From Paralithodes platypus (taxonomy: Eukaryota; Arthropoda; Malacostraca; Decapoda; Lithodidae), in the NCBI GenBank assembly GCA_032716605.1, contig CM064502.1:37200895-37264894 (forward strand): a stretch of 64,000 nt of DNA, given 5' to 3'. Each line of letters starts with the position of its first letter. Within the stretch, counting starts at the first letter, position 1. This document shows positions 32,236 through 44,302 of the stretch, piece after piece. The position numbers and the translations under genes were made by a program. Below the pieces are notes generated by a model that searched no databases, was not told where the DNA came from, and saw nothing but the letters and a program-made list of their open reading frames with translations.

Positions 32236-33110
32236 ATATTTGAACCCCAGTCGAAACAAATGCTAGGCTCGATGTATGTGGAATGACAGAGACCAAATGG
32301 TACAGATGTGAAAGAGTGGGAGTGTGGAATGGGTGTGTGTGCTGGAGTGCGTGAGGGATCAGCGAGAGAAGATGCGTGTTTGTTTGTAAGTAACAAATGG
32401 AAGGAGCGTGTAAGAGATTATGGGTCTGTGGGTTCAAGGATTGTGTGAGTGAGAATGAAAGTAGGAATACAAACGTGGGTGATTGTGTGTGTTTATGCTC
32501 CGACAGAGGATAAACTTGTAAGAGAGAAAGAGGAGTTCTGGGTGAATGTGGAGGCGTGCCTGGATAAGTTTGACAAGAACGAAACAAAATTTCTGATTGG
32601 GGATATGAATGGGAAGGTGGGTGATAGGAAAGTTGATGGAGTGGTGGGAGGGTGGGGTGTACCGTCAGAAGTGAATGGGAATGGTAGTGCACTTGTGGAC
32701 GTATGTGTGGGGAGGAGGCTGTGGATAGCCAACACCTTCTTCCGAAACAGCATGATACACAGGTACACATGGAAAGTGGTGTGGAGGATGAAGGATAAGA
32801 CAGTGGTGGAATGAAAGTCACTGATTGATTATATATGAGTGGATGAACGAATGAAGAAATCGGTGCTGAATGCTAGGGTGTATATGTGTATTGAAGGGGG
32901 TCTGTTTTATCATTATATAGTAGTAGCTAACATTAGGACACAAAAGAAGTGGTTGAGGAGAGCTGGAGGGAGGCGAGAGGAAGGTGGAATGGTGTAGAGG
33001 GTGGAGAGGCTACAGGAGGAGGAAATCAGGGAAGAGTACAGGAGAGCAGAAGAAAGACGACTAGGTGGGTTCGACCTGGAAGATATGGAGGAGATGAGCA
33101 AGGTGTTTAA

Positions 33111-34441
33111 AGGTGGGGGCGCATGGCTTGAGGTAAACGTGGAAAAATAATCACCAACCTGCATATAATTATCCTGTAAAATGCAATGTCACTGAAATAA
33201 ATATTAACAATGGTATAAAGGATTTTTCGGATCGTCTATACCGGGCCTGTGTCGTCATAGTGACGTCACACCAGTATCCTCATCCTGGACTGGATGGTGG
33301 ACCTACACTCTTGTGACGTCACAGGCCCGGTATAGACAATCCACAAAATCCTTTATAACTATAACTATTCACTAAAGTAGATGACTTTTGGGCTAGAGCT
33401 AGGTTACTATACAGACTCTTAGTGGACAGAGGTTTTGAGGCAAGTAAATTGTTCCATAAATTTAATCTTTTTAGGGTCAATTATTGTGACTGTATTCTAA
33501 AATTTGACATCAATAATTTTAATCAAGCATTTTTAACTTGAAGTTTCTTGTATAACCTCTCCTTACTTTTTGTCTGTATTTATTGTTTTTTGTCTGTATT
33601 TATTGTTTATCTTTTTCTTTTTCTTTTTCTATTATTAATATTAATATTGATGATTTTTTAAATTTATTGTTCTTGTTAAAAGAGTACTCTTTGTTTAAAT
33701 CTGTTGTTACTTCATATTTTGCAATTATTTGTCTTTATATTATATGTATTCATTGTCGATAGTGTCAATTGCTTCTTTTGCGACTTCCTTAGTTTATTTG
33801 TGCTATAAATTAAGGTTATTTGTAGGGTAGTTATTGATAGGGGTCACTTGAGGCATGCTATGCTTACAGGTACCTACCCGATAGCACTATCGTTAGTGAG
33901 TGATGTACTGTATTTTATATATTATTTTGTAATAGTATAGATATCTTATCAATATTTGTATTTTGTACTATTGTTAATGTCTTGTCATGTTGCAAATTTG
34001 ATTTTAAATAATATTTTGACATTTAACATGTAGTTTCTTTATTCATGCAGAGTTTAGTAAAATTTGCCAGAACGTCCCGGACTTCCCAAACTTGACTACT
34101 TCCTTTAACGTGACGATAGTGCGTTGTTATATGTGCGATTAGTTTGCTTGGGAAACAGATTAACTTGCTCATGTAGTAATGTACACCCTATGTGGTGGAT
34201 TGTGTTCTTTTATTTAATAATTTTCATTTTAGTAAGCGTTGTTTCCACATAGCGATTTTGATAATTTAATTTGACTTTATATTGTCCTTGTCCCAATTTT
34301 GGTTTGTTTAGTTTGCAAGTTTTACATTTTAATTAATACCATTGTTAATAATTATTTCAGTGCCATTGCATTTTGCAAGATAATTATATACAGCTTGACG
34401 ATTATCAATCCATGTTTAACTCAACCCATGCGCCCCCACCT
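33111..34441. mobile_element. TTAA-flanked element, 1331 bp, inside LINE-C
   Basis: Flanked by TTAA at 33107-33110 and 34442-34445. Inverted ends agree over ~32 bp with about four mismatches, starting AGGTGGGGGCGCATGG. Removing it with one TTAA leaves the LINE-C linker frame continuous, which confirms the boundaries. It has no transposase. It holds a TA-flanked hairpin (33216-33356) and a short 59-codon open stretch (33365-33541, with RARLLYRLLVDRGF) that I do not recognise. The rest is AT-rich. Confidence 0.9.
33216..33356. mobile_element. Small hairpin MITE with TA duplication
   Basis: Arms of ~42 bp (TAAAGGATTTT, then GTCTATACCGGGCCTGTG) pair with about four mismatches around a ~55-bp loop. 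TA flanks both sides (33214-33215, 33357-33358), as for Tc1/mariner-type insertions. Confidence 0.8.
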
Positions 34442-36490
34442 TTAAGGAAGAGATCTGTGCAGCATGTGAGGAGGTGTTTGGAGTGCGGAGAAGAAGGAAG
34501 GGAGTGAAAGGTACAGCATGGTGGACAGAAGAAGTAAAAATAGCTGTAGAAGACAAGAAGAAGGCGTATAAAGAGTGGTTGGGTACTAGAGGGAATGAAG
34601 ATTTGGAGAGGCAGAAACGAGCGAGGTACGTGGAGAGAAAGAGAGAGGTGAAGAGAGTAGTGAAGGAAAGTAAGAGAAGAGTAGATGAGGAATTTGGAAG
34701 GAATCTGAGTGTAAAATGGAGGGAGTGTAAGAAACTGTTCTGGAAAGAAGTCAAGAATGTTAGGGAAGGTAGCAAGGGAAACAGTAAGGGTGTGAAAGAT
34801 AAGAATGGGAGAATGCTAGCCGAGAAGCAAGAGAGAGTCGAAAGATGGAGGGAGTACTTCAACGAGTTGCTAAATGTAAGGAATGAAGAGCCAGCAAACA
34901 TAGTTGGATATGGTATGGGAGGGAGAAGAAGAGAAGTAGTGGAGGAGGAGGTGGGGATCAGGAGGTCAGAAGTGTGGGAAGCCATGAAAAGAGTGAAGTT
35001 CGGGTAAAGCACCAGGAACAGATGGAGTGTGTGGAGAAATGTTGAGGTATGGTGGTGAGATAGTGATCGAATGGGTATGGAAATGTGCAAACCAGCATGG
35101 GAGAAGGGGAGTGCACCCGATGACTGGAAGACTGGCATAATAGTCCCCCTATATAAGGGCAAAGGGGAAAGAGGAGTGTGTGGTAACCACCGAAGAATAG
35201 CGTAGTAGGGAAGGTGTACAGTAGGGTGGTGATTGAGAGAGTGAGAGTGACAACGGAGAAATGGATAGGCGACAAGCAGGGAGGTTTTAGGAAGGGAAGA
35301 GGATGTGTAGATCATATTCTTACCCTGAATTGTGTTGTGGATAAATATCTGGAGAAGCAACAAAAGGTGTATGTTGCCTTTATGGACTTGGAGAAGGCCT
35401 ATGACAGAGTGGAGAGAGAAGGTATGTGGAAAGTACTTAGAATATACGGAGTAGATGGTAAGTTGCTGAAAGCAGTGAAGAGCATGTATGAGGGTGCATA
35501 CACGGCAGTACGTATGGAGAATGAGCAAAGCGAGTTCTTTGATCTGAATGTTGGGTTGAAACAGGGGTGTGTGATGTCCCTGTGGTTGTTTATTGTATAT
35601 ATGGATGGAGTCATGAAAGAAATACTAGGAAGAGCAGTGGATGTTGGTGTATCGCTGAAAAGGGAGGGAAATGAGCGGAAGCTGCCTATACTGCTGTTTG
35701 CGGTTGATACAGTTCTGATGAGTGATAATGAATGGGAGTTGCAGGGTCTAGTAAATGAGTTTGGAACAGTGTGCGAAAAACGGAATCTGAAGGTAAATGC
35801 GGGGAAGATCAAGGTTATGGTCTTCGAAAGGGGTGAAGTCACAGAGTGTGAGGTGAAGTTGAACGGTCAGGCTATGGAGATCGTCAGCTCTTTGAAGTAT
35901 CTGGGCAGTGTGTTGAGTAAATATGGGACTATGGTTGAAGAAGTGCGGGAGAGGGTACAACAGGGGAAGAGGGTTGTAGGAACGCTGAAAGCAGTAACAA
36001 GAAATAGGGTGGTCAGTATGGAAGTGAAGAAGTCCTTGCATGACAGTGTGGTAATCCCAACACTGACTTACGGAAGCGAAGCATGGACGTTTAAAAAGAG
36101 ACTCAGACCAAGAATGAGAGGGGTGGAAATGAGTTACTTGAGAAGTGCGTGCAGAGTTACATGGAGGGATAGACAGATGAATGAGCAAGTAAGAAGGAGG
36201 TGTGGTGTAGAGGTAGATATGCTGGAAAGTGTGAAAAGGAACACCTTGAGATGTTTCGGCCATATGGAACGTATGGGAAGCGAGAGAATGACTAAGAAGG
36301 TGTACGAGAGCGAGGTGGAAGGATAGAGAGGGAGACGTAGACCAAAAGAGAGGTGTAAGGATGGAGTGAGGAAGTATATGGATGAAGGCGGTGCTGGTTG
36401 GGAGGAAGGGCGTCGACTGACTGGGGACAGAGGGGCATGGGGGTGGTTCGTTCGTGGCCACCCCTTCGGGGATCACGGCGTCAGGCAATA

Positions 36491-38117
36491 GATATATATA
36501 TAAAACAAAATTTGACTGGATATTTCCTCTATTTTCTGGTTATTCAATGTTCACATGTTCATTATACAAGTAAAATATGTGCATATAGAGCAGTAGTTTT
36601 GCTTTATATGGTTTATATAGTGAATTTTTAAAGATTTGATGTTATAAATCTTTTGTGGGAGTTTCAAAAACATGTCTGTCACAGCTGCCGAGTTAAGGTA
36701 CCATAATTAAACTAGAAATGATCCCTGTATTTCCCACCCACATGTCGCCTATGTTACCACTCAGCCACACATGTTCTCACCTTAGCATTATCCCAACAAT
36801 CAGATAAAAAAGCTAACACTGTCACCAATGCAGCCTCGTACACATTCTTCATCACATTCAACAGCTCTTAATCTTCTTCACATATTCTCAGTACACTCAC
36901 CAGCTTCATAACAATAATTGTATTTATTTCTCTGCCTAACAACAGGATATTTCACACAGCCTGGGGAATAGCTCTCTTCATCAAAAGGCTAACACAACAA
37001 GAAACAGAAAACATTTAAAATTTTGCTTCTTGCATCCTGATAACAAGTATGCTGAGATAGCTAAAGACAGGGATAGTGAGAGGGATTACATATGCCTTCT
37101 TGTACTGTACATTACCTTAGTTGCTGAGTTGAAGTTTTGGTTTAACATACCTAACCTGAGGAAGAAACAGAAACAATTTCAATATATCAGTCTGTGTAAA
37201 TATAGATTAATTGTCCCAATGAAATTGGGTATATGTCTAATATAAGGTTTAAATTGTTACAATATGAATTTTATTTAAAAGAATACACCAGGGATGAAGC
37301 AAACAATGAGTGAATTAGTCATATTTGTCTACAATAACGGCCTTTATTTGGGTGCGTTATCACAAATCACATGCATATGAATTACTGGTTTACCTAAGCG
37401 AATGGCGTGTTTTGGAGGTTATATCCAAAATGATCCACTACAACAAATCACGTTCTTAAACCTGAAATTTATGATTTTCTCGTACCCATAATTCCACAAA
37501 AAAATAATGGCCTAACCTAGGTTAGTTTATAACAAAATGCAGCACCCAGTAATATAATTCAAAATGGTGAAGACTAGAACACTCAACACCAACTGGTTCT
37601 TGTTTGAGGTTGAAAATATAAGTAAGAGTTATGGCCGAAGCAAGCCTGAATCCCTGTGAATAATAGAATGAATTGTGTCTTCCAATATCCATACCTCCGC
37701 AATAACCTAGGTTTGATATTTATTACGTGACAGTATTTACTGATATTTTGCGTATGGTTTAGACTAGAGCATTGTACACCTAGTGGTTCTCGTTTGAGGT
37801 GAACAATATAATTGGTGGTTTGGTGCTGCGGCCACAAAATGTATGTATACACGGCCACTAGACCGGTGCCTATAGTTTCAACTTGTTTACTCTTGTCTAA
37901 CCATTGATTATTGGTTATGGTTTAATTATTATTATTGATTATATCGATTACCAAGAGAGAGAGAGAGAATACACTGTAGTAGCAATGCCTCAGGACAGGA
38001 TGGAGCAGAAGCTACAATAGACTGGGGAAGAACAGTAAAAAATCCCTGAAACAAGAGAGGAAAAACTATACCCTGTTCGCTGTTCCAAGTAAGTAGGCCA
38101 AAACTCTTGAACATTAA
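36491..38117. other. No supported gene
   Basis: AT-rich. Two degenerate ~75-bp repeats, 37565-37650 and 37755-37838, share TGGTTCTYGTTTGAGGT and AATATAA blocks. A short (GA)n lies at 37954-37968. No ORF here has features of a real protein. Confidence 0.5.
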
Positions 38118-38420
38118 GGGTTTTTAGTTTGTTCCCCAGCTTAAAATTATACCACCTAGACCCCCTTTCAAGATAAATTTGTCCATTTTTCGGTAGAAAA
38201 TGTTCCGTCCGGTTACTCTAAAATTACAGGCTCGCTATCGTTCGCCAGGAAAAAATCGCCACCTAAATGGCATGAAAGGCCTTAAAATTGACAAATGGGG
38301 CGAAAAATTCTTATAATCGCCAAACTAATGGGGAATGTTTTAAAATCTCAAAAACAATGGGGCTATACATAAGGGAGAAAGGGGTTCAGAAGAAAAAAAT
38401 ACTCCATTGGAAATCTCCCC
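38118..38420. mobile_element. TTAA MITE family g
   Basis: Flanked by TTAA at 38114-38117 and 38421-38424. Contains CTAGACCCCCTTTCAAG, TTTTTCGGTAGAAAATG, GCTCGCTATCGTTCGCCAGG and ends GGAAATCTCCCC. The left terminal ~50 bp is rearranged. Confidence 0.8.
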
Positions 38421-38424
38421 TTAA

Positions 38425-38632
38425 CCCATTCAGTACCGGTGACGTCCTTTTCGTTATATTCTGGCAACTATTATATGATTGTATTCAGCTTTGGAAGGAC
38501 GTCTACCCATTAAAGGCTACAGTCTATCTCAATTAGTCCTTTTAGCTGCCACATATCCGTCCAAAACTTCATAAATTCGTCTAAATGTAGCTGAAATCAA
38601 ATATAACAAGATTTCATCGGTACAGAATGTGG
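38425..38632. mobile_element. TTAA MITE family f, sharing a TTAA with the g copy
   Basis: TTAA 38421-38424 on the left is also the right flank of the g element; TTAA 38633-38636 is on the right. Ends CCCATTCAGTACCGGTGACG and, inward from the right, CCACATTCTGTACCGATG. Confidence 0.85.
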
Positions 38633-38684
38633 TTAATCCTTGCACTACTGAATCGTTACTCTTATTGTTTCGTGATATTATACA

Positions 38685-38815
38685 GTACAGTATAAGAAGG
38701 ACCCACATTTGGGTTGTTCTGTGTGGATGAGGGAGACAAAAGGTGAAATGCCTGTGACGAGTGAGAGTGACAGGTCCAAAATAAAGGAATGTTGGAGCCA
38801 AGATCTATATACAAT
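38685..38815 (-). pseudogene. LINE-D 3'-end fragment
   Basis: Minus-strand block LAPTFLYFGPVTL...FTFCLPH matches the 3' region of the LINE-D fragment at 30340-30903 (LARTFLDLGPVTL...FAFCLPY). Only the tail survives. Confidence 0.55.
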
Positions 38816-39066
38816 AGGTTTACCAGACGGCTGACCAAAATAAGCTCTCTTCCGCGCACTGTGTCGAGTGCGCCCCACTCTAGCCTAATTGTGCTCGACC
38901 CAGCTCCCCTGCCTCAATACCAGTACCTCTTCTTTCATTGTTTATTGTTTCCTTCTAAACCATGGTCCAGGGGATCTAAGATCAGTGGAAGTTCAATCAG
39001 TTCATTCGGATTAAGTACTCCATCAACAACAAACTAGGTGAAACAAAGTGGATGCATTATATTTAA

Positions 39067-39451
39067 CCCTTTGGCTGCGGCTATCTTTGGGCTATTTAGG
39101 GCATATTCAGGCACTCCTGAATGATAAATAAAGCATCTGCATTAAATGAAGTGTATTCTGCCGAAAACTAGGCGAAAATAGCTTCAAAATGACACCAGAA
39201 CGGACCCTGTACGTGGTCTGGTTCACCCGCAGTGCTGCCAGTGAAACGCGGGAACCCCGCTATTATGTAACACTCGCTCGCTTGGCTACACTGGTGAGAG
39301 AGACCCGCGCGAGACACAGCCTAGCTCAGTGAGCCGCCCCTCACGCTCCCGCCCACTGACACTCGATTTTTATGCTTTTTACAGGCTTTTAAAGCCTGGA
39401 AATTGCTGTAACTTGCCAAAACATTCCAGAACGTCACCCGCAGCGAAAGGG
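39067..39451. mobile_element. TTAA-flanked element, 385 bp, third terminus type
   Basis: Flanked by TTAA at 39063-39066 and 39452-39455. Ends are CCCTTTGGCTGCGGCTAT and, inward from the right, CCCTTTCGCTGCGGGTGA. The left half shares CTCATTCAGGCACTCCTGAA-type sequence with 24223-24745 and the AATGACACCA block with 4195-5161, so it is a relative with different ends. No ORF. Confidence 0.88.
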
Positions 39452-39455
39452 TTAA

Positions 39456-41070
39456 TACTAGCAAGGGTACCCGGCGTTGGCCGGGTACTACCACCACTAC
39501 TACTACCATAATCACCATCATTAATCACTACTACCACAATCATCACAATATATGGACACATTATGTTAGAAGCATTGCTAAGAATGCCTCTAAAAAACTG
39601 GGACTCCTGTACAGAGTTCGAGAATTCTTCACTGACGAGCAGTTGGCCGTAATATATAAAAGTCATGTGCGCTCTCAGATGGATTACTGTTCACCTCTGT
39701 GGGGTGGAAGTGGAGTGGTTGCATTGAGGCAGTTGGACAAAATTCAAAATAAAGCTATTAGATTAATCAATAACCCTGCAATCACACAGGACCTTCCTAC
39801 ATTATTCATACGAAGAAACGTTGCATCCCTTGCATTATTCTACAGATATTTTCACAGCAATTGTTCCGAGGAACTTGCTTCAATTGTGCCGCCTCTCCAC
39901 ATCTTTCCCCGTAGAACTAGGGCAGCTGAGAGCGCCCATGAATTTACACTTTCTCCTCCACAATGCAGAACTTCTGCTTATCAGAATTCATTTATCCCCA
40001 GAGCTACTACTCTTTGGAATTCACTTCCCTCGAATTGCTTTCCACAAACTTACAATCTACAAATGTTTAAATCCAGTTGTTACAAACATTTTATGAATGG
40101 AGGATGCCTTTAGGCACATGGACCTTTTTGTTTTATCTGTGTTTTTCCTTCCTCCGTTCATTGTCTCTTAAAAAAAAAAAATAATACTATTACCATAATC
40201 ACCGGCCTCGACGTTCCTGTGCCTTATTAAACGGCGACCTCGATTTCGGCCGCTAAATGACCTCCGATTTTGGATCTGACCTCATCCGTACCCCCATTTT
40301 GGGGGGCTACGAACAACTTTCGTTCCATACACCTTTTCGATCGGAGGCCTCCTTCTGCCCCAAACGGCAATTTTGTTTTCATTTTTTTTCATTTTTGTTT
40401 CAATTTCGGCCTCGAAACGACCTCCGATCGTGGCCTCGCCCCCTCTATGACCTGACCCAGGTCAATTGACACCCATATGTAAAGTTTCAGCTTCCCAGGT
40501 CCAAAACTGCGGCCGCCTATAAGAACACACACACACACAGACAATCAATAATATTATATAGATATACTAGGAGGGGAACCCGGCGTTGCCCGGGTTTAAA
40601 TTCTACTACCATAATCACCATCATCAATCACTACTACCACAATCATCACAATACTACTACTACCATAATCACCGGCCTCGACCTCCCTGTGCCTCATTAA
40701 ACGGCGACCTCGATTTCGGCCGCTAAATGACCTCCGATTTTGGATCTGACCTCATCCGTACCCTCATTTTGGGGAGATGCGAACAACTTTCGTTCCATAC
40801 ACCTTTTCGATCGGAGGCCTCCTGCAGCCCCAAACGGCCATTTATTTCGCATTTGTTTCGCTCCTGTATACTACATAAGTTCTGCCGAAAACTTTATTAA
40901 ACAAAAGTGTCTCTGATTTCCACTAAACTCGCCTAAAACCATCTCCAAGGCCTGGGCTTTCCAACGGTGCCCCACACTCCCACCTGGCACCAAAATTGTG
41001 GGAGGAGTTTAGTAACAAAGGTCGGGTAACTGACAAACAGACAAACATTGACCTTTATTTATTAAGATAC
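39456..41070. repeat. Tandem repeat R2 (two units), first unit interrupted by LINE-D
   Basis: Unit one is 39456-40563 and unit two 40564-41070. Each starts with an ACCCGGCGTTG(G/C)CCGGGT hairpin after TACTAG, followed by ACTACYACCATAATC triplet-like sequence. A shared ~180-bp block has CGGCGACCTCGATTTCGGCC and TTCGTTCCATACACCTTTTC. Unit two ends GGTCGGGTAACTGACAAACAGAC. This hairpin-plus-tail layout is familiar from many animal genomes, but I cannot name its family. Confidence 0.65.
39553..40113 (+). pseudogene. LINE-D reverse-transcriptase C-terminus, 5'-truncated
   Basis: Open from the insertion junction (WTHYVRSIAKNASKKLG) to TAG at 40111-40113. It carries the post-catalytic RT region: RSQMDYCSPLWGG, LDKIQNKAIRLI, RRNVASLALFYRYFHSNC, and RATTLWNSLPSNCF near the end. 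No catalytic FADD block, so only the last ~185 codons were copied. A ~60-bp UTR ends in a ten-A run at ~40171-40181. The flanks belong to R2, with AATA-type sequence at both junctions. Confidence 0.85.
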
Positions 41071-41800
41071 ACGCTGAACCTATCTTAAAACATATAGCAT
41101 AGAGGCATTGAGGATAGTTACTATACACTATTTTATGAACATCGGATACAATACAATTAATGTGTGTGTCGCCAAAAAAAAATGTTTTTGTCATTATATG
41201 GGTCAAACCTGTCTTAATGTTTCAACACATTCTTCTATTCTAAAAGGAATTAGGCGGCTTGTTATGTCATTAGGGACAAGGAGCAGATTAACATGGGCAA
41301 GATATAATTTTAACACACACAAACACACATACACACACACCAAATTTCTCACACAAATACAAGGTGTCTCGCAATTTGTTTCCCTCTAGATACTTCCACA
41401 AAGGAAATAATGTTAAAAACTATGTTGTGTAGGTCTATAATAGTTACAGCTCGTGATATAGTCTTTACTAAAATCCTGATCTGGACTTATAGAACCGTAA
41501 ATAATCCCAACAGGGACTTCCCGAACACGTTCTTAAAATCACAATTAAGTATTCAACTGGGAGCATAACTCAGTAACAACACACATGTGAATTATATACA
41601 CATGTTTATTCAAAGACATAGAAATAGTATCTTCACTTATTGGCTTGGTTTATAGGAATAATTCAGGCTATATTATTACCTTAATAATTATGGGAATTAT
41701 AAGGTAACGAAGCGAATATATAATAGCAGAATAGACCAAAGCAAAGACCCTATATAAAGGAAGACAGACCTGCCTTATGGGCGGCCCAGTCGGCATGGGT
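41071..41800. other. No supported gene
   Basis: AT-rich. Contains short CA-rich stretches (41310-41345). May include the unplaced outer end of the THAP transposon. Confidence 0.45.
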
Positions 41801-41927
41801 CAGACTAGCCACCTAGCGGCTGATAGGAATAAACACTGCAGTTGGCGGCCTCATTCAAGCGAGAGAGGTGGGAGAGGTGTGTGTTTCTCGTACACGTGGA
41901 TATTGATGGCTTATTATTGTTGCCACG

Positions 41928-42022
41928 ATGGGGATTACAGGATGTTCAGCTATAAACTGCTGCAATAATTCAAAATGGAATAGAGACCTGTCATTTTTCC
42001 GCTTTCCAAAGGATCCTAAAAG
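41928..42022 (+). CDS. THAP zinc-finger first exon
   Basis: ATG at 41928 gives a peptide with CSAINCCNNS followed by LSFFRFPKDP. This fits the start of a THAP domain: the first Cys pair, then the F-x-F-P-x-D signature. It ends at AAAAG|GTGAGT, a strong splice donor at 42023. The rest of the THAP domain (the second Cys and the C-x2-H pair) is not found between here and the transposase exon. Either a middle exon was deleted or I failed to see it in the 42023-42780 interval, which otherwise looks intronic. Confidence 0.7.
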
Positions 42023-42780
42023 GTGAGTTTTAACTTAGTTTTGTAGCTAGGAAATGCATAATTTTGTACTATCAAATCATAATGTATCTGATGTCTGTGA
42101 CACTGATAGTGTACCAGTCTTCAGGTTTATTAACTAACAGGAATTATGCGTCAGCCTGATGTTTTAATGGCACACTATAATGATCATTAGGCCTATTGAC
42201 AAAAATATATATGAAAACTGAAGGCTATTTGCTGCCGTCCATAAGAGTTCAGAGTGAATAAGATTTTCAGCCACATTTCCAAGATCACTTGCTGGGGTAC
42301 TGTTAATACGTACAATATATTAACAAGGATTCTCTATACTAGGTATTAACAATTACTAAAGGTATTTTCGATCTCACTATTGTGTGCCACATAATTATGA
42401 ACGCAGTTCAGTCATAAAAACGCATTGCATCAAGGTGTGACGACTATAGGCTATGATGTTAGAGGAAATGGTGATTATAATAATTATAGAACACTGGTGG
42501 TAATGGTGATACTGTGTTAGGCTAATTATATTAGTGATTAATGGTACAAATAATTATGGTAACTGGTGCTATAATATGTTATTTTAAGGCTTAATATATT
42601 TTACAATTAAATGTCCATAAATATGAGGTATTATGTTATAGATGATAGCTAGCATACAAATATATAACATATACACTTTACAAATATATAACATACACAA
42701 AATTAATATATAACATAAAGATGGCTTTCTGGTGTAGAAACTACCCCTGGGTATAATGAAACCGTTTTCACTCTAATGCA

Positions 42781-44302
42781 GTCCAAGTTGACATCAATGG
42801 ATGCTAGAAAAAGGGTTGTAGTAGTTTGCTTTGATGAAATGTCATTGAGTGTAGGTTTTAAATATGAAAAGAATGATGATCAGATAGTTGGTTTCCAAGA
42901 TTCAGGACCTGGTATCGGCAGAACAACTGCAAGAGCTAGTGAAGCACTAGTAGTAATAGTAAGGTGTTTGTTTGATAAATGGAAACAGCCAGTTGGATAT
43001 TTTCTATCTGGTAATGCCATGAAAGGAGATACTTTGAAAATAATTGTAGAACAGGGTGTGGAAAAGCTACTAAATATTGGTTTTGATGTGCGTGCTATTG
43101 TAGCTGATCAAGGTTCAAACAACCGGAGGGCGTTCTCATCTCTTGGTGTCACAGAAAACAAACCTTACTTTTATGTAGGACAGCATCGTGTGTGGTGCTT
43201 ATATGATCCTCCTCATTTAATTAAGAATATTAGGAACAACTTGAAGAAGCATGGTGCAATGTTTGAAGATAAAAAGCTTGCCCAGTGGAACCATATTGAG
43301 GACTTTTATCAGCAGTATTCTGTAGCATCAAAATTTGCTCTTGCCCCCAAGCTAACCAATGCACATATTTTCACTCCCCCTTTTAAGACTATGCGTGTGT
43401 GCTTGGCTATGGCTACTCAAGTAATTAGTCGCACTGTTGCAGCTGCAATGAACACGCATGTTTCTTTAGGTAAGTTACCTAGCACTGCAGTTCACACTGC
43501 AGAGTTCATTGCAAAAGGGAATGACATCTTTGACAGTGTAAATGGACGAACTTTTGAAGTATGTGAAGAGTTAAAGAAACCAGTGAAAATCACAAGTCCT
43601 CATGTTTCTTTTTGGATGGATACAATTGAATGGCTCAAGGGTGTACATTTTAACACGTCTTATACTATTCACTGCCTTGTTGGATGGAGACTAACCCTAC
43701 ATGCAATGCTTGGCCTCATGCAGGACCTACAATCCATTGATGGATTTAAGTTCCTACTCCCATCCCGGCTAAACCAGGACTGTCTTGAGAATCTGTTTGC
43801 TATAATTCGACAGAAGGGTGGTAACAGATACAATCCAGATCCTAATCAGTTCCGATTCACCTTCAGAAAGACTCTGTGTAACATGCTCCTTGCACCATCT
43901 TTGTCTGCCAATTGTGCCCCAGACTCTGATTCTCTCCTCATCACACTATCTGAGTTAAACAAAGCTTGTACACAGTCATGTTCAACCTCTAGAGCACCAT
44001 CAACATCCATTTCAACTTCTTGTGATACAAGTGACTTGTCTTATGACTACCAAGTTGATGACTTGGATGGTAATGGGGTCAGTTATGTTCTAGGCTATGT
44101 ACTAAAAAAGCTAAATATCTCTTGTGCTACCTGCTCCACTTCATTTGTAAACAATTCTGATTTTCTTAATGAAGCTAGTCAGATATTTACACACATGAAA
44201 GCTTTCAAAACATCGAACAGAGACTTTGGTGGTCTCACAGTACCATCAGAGGATTTGGTGCAATCATTTCACTCTGTTCACAGCTCTATGATTGTTATGT
44301 AG
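42781..44302 (+). pseudogene. P-element/THAP9-like transposase, main exon
   Basis: The ATG at 42776 lies in a splice acceptor (TTTCACTCTAATGCAG|TCC), so coding most likely starts at 42781 as an internal exon. RNase H-like core: first Asp in VVCFDEMSL (~42832), second in IVADQGSNN (~43105), last Glu in NQDCLENLFAIIRQKGGN (~43780-43830) followed by NPDPNQFRFTFRK. A GTP-binding-like insertion region lies between (YDPPHLIKNIRNNLKKH onward). All three acidic positions are present. The frame stops at TAG 44300-44302, and the family's C-terminus continues one frame over. Neighbours: THAP exon upstream, LTR element 630 bp downstream. Confidence 0.88.

Larger units (their letters stand above)
32236..36490 (+). 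pseudogene. LINE-C (APE endonuclease, RT), inactivated
   Basis: An APE-type endonuclease spans about 32260-32930: the IVCVYAPTEDK block, LIGDMNGKVG, then YTWKVVW. Its SDH motif reads FYH near 32905, losing catalytic residues, and there are stops at 32812 and 32838. After a 1.3-kb insertion the frame resumes with TAWWTEEVK (34520) and the linker WREYFNELLN (34850). RT follows with QGGFRKGRGCVDHI (~35278), FMDLEKAYDRV (~35390) and LKQGCVMSLWLF (~35560). The catalytic box reads FAVD, not FADD, near 35698. The C-terminal half with YGSEAWTF and CFGHMERMG follows. A TAG at 36324-36326 is premature; the same frame stays open to 36488-36490. Frameshifts lie between 35007 and 35214. The domain set resembles RTE/craniofacial-development-protein-2-like LINEs common in arthropods. 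Confidence 0.9.

Noticed and set aside
34416..35528. 370-residue minus-strand ORF rich in Ser/Leu/Phe
   Set aside because: Antisense to LINE-C linker and RT, with no domain of its own. Other antisense ORFs at 32210, 35748 and 54217 were rejected for the same reason.
42776..42780. ATG as the transposase start
   Set aside because: It overlaps a pyrimidine-tract splice acceptor, and a THAP exon lies upstream, so the exon most likely begins at 42781.
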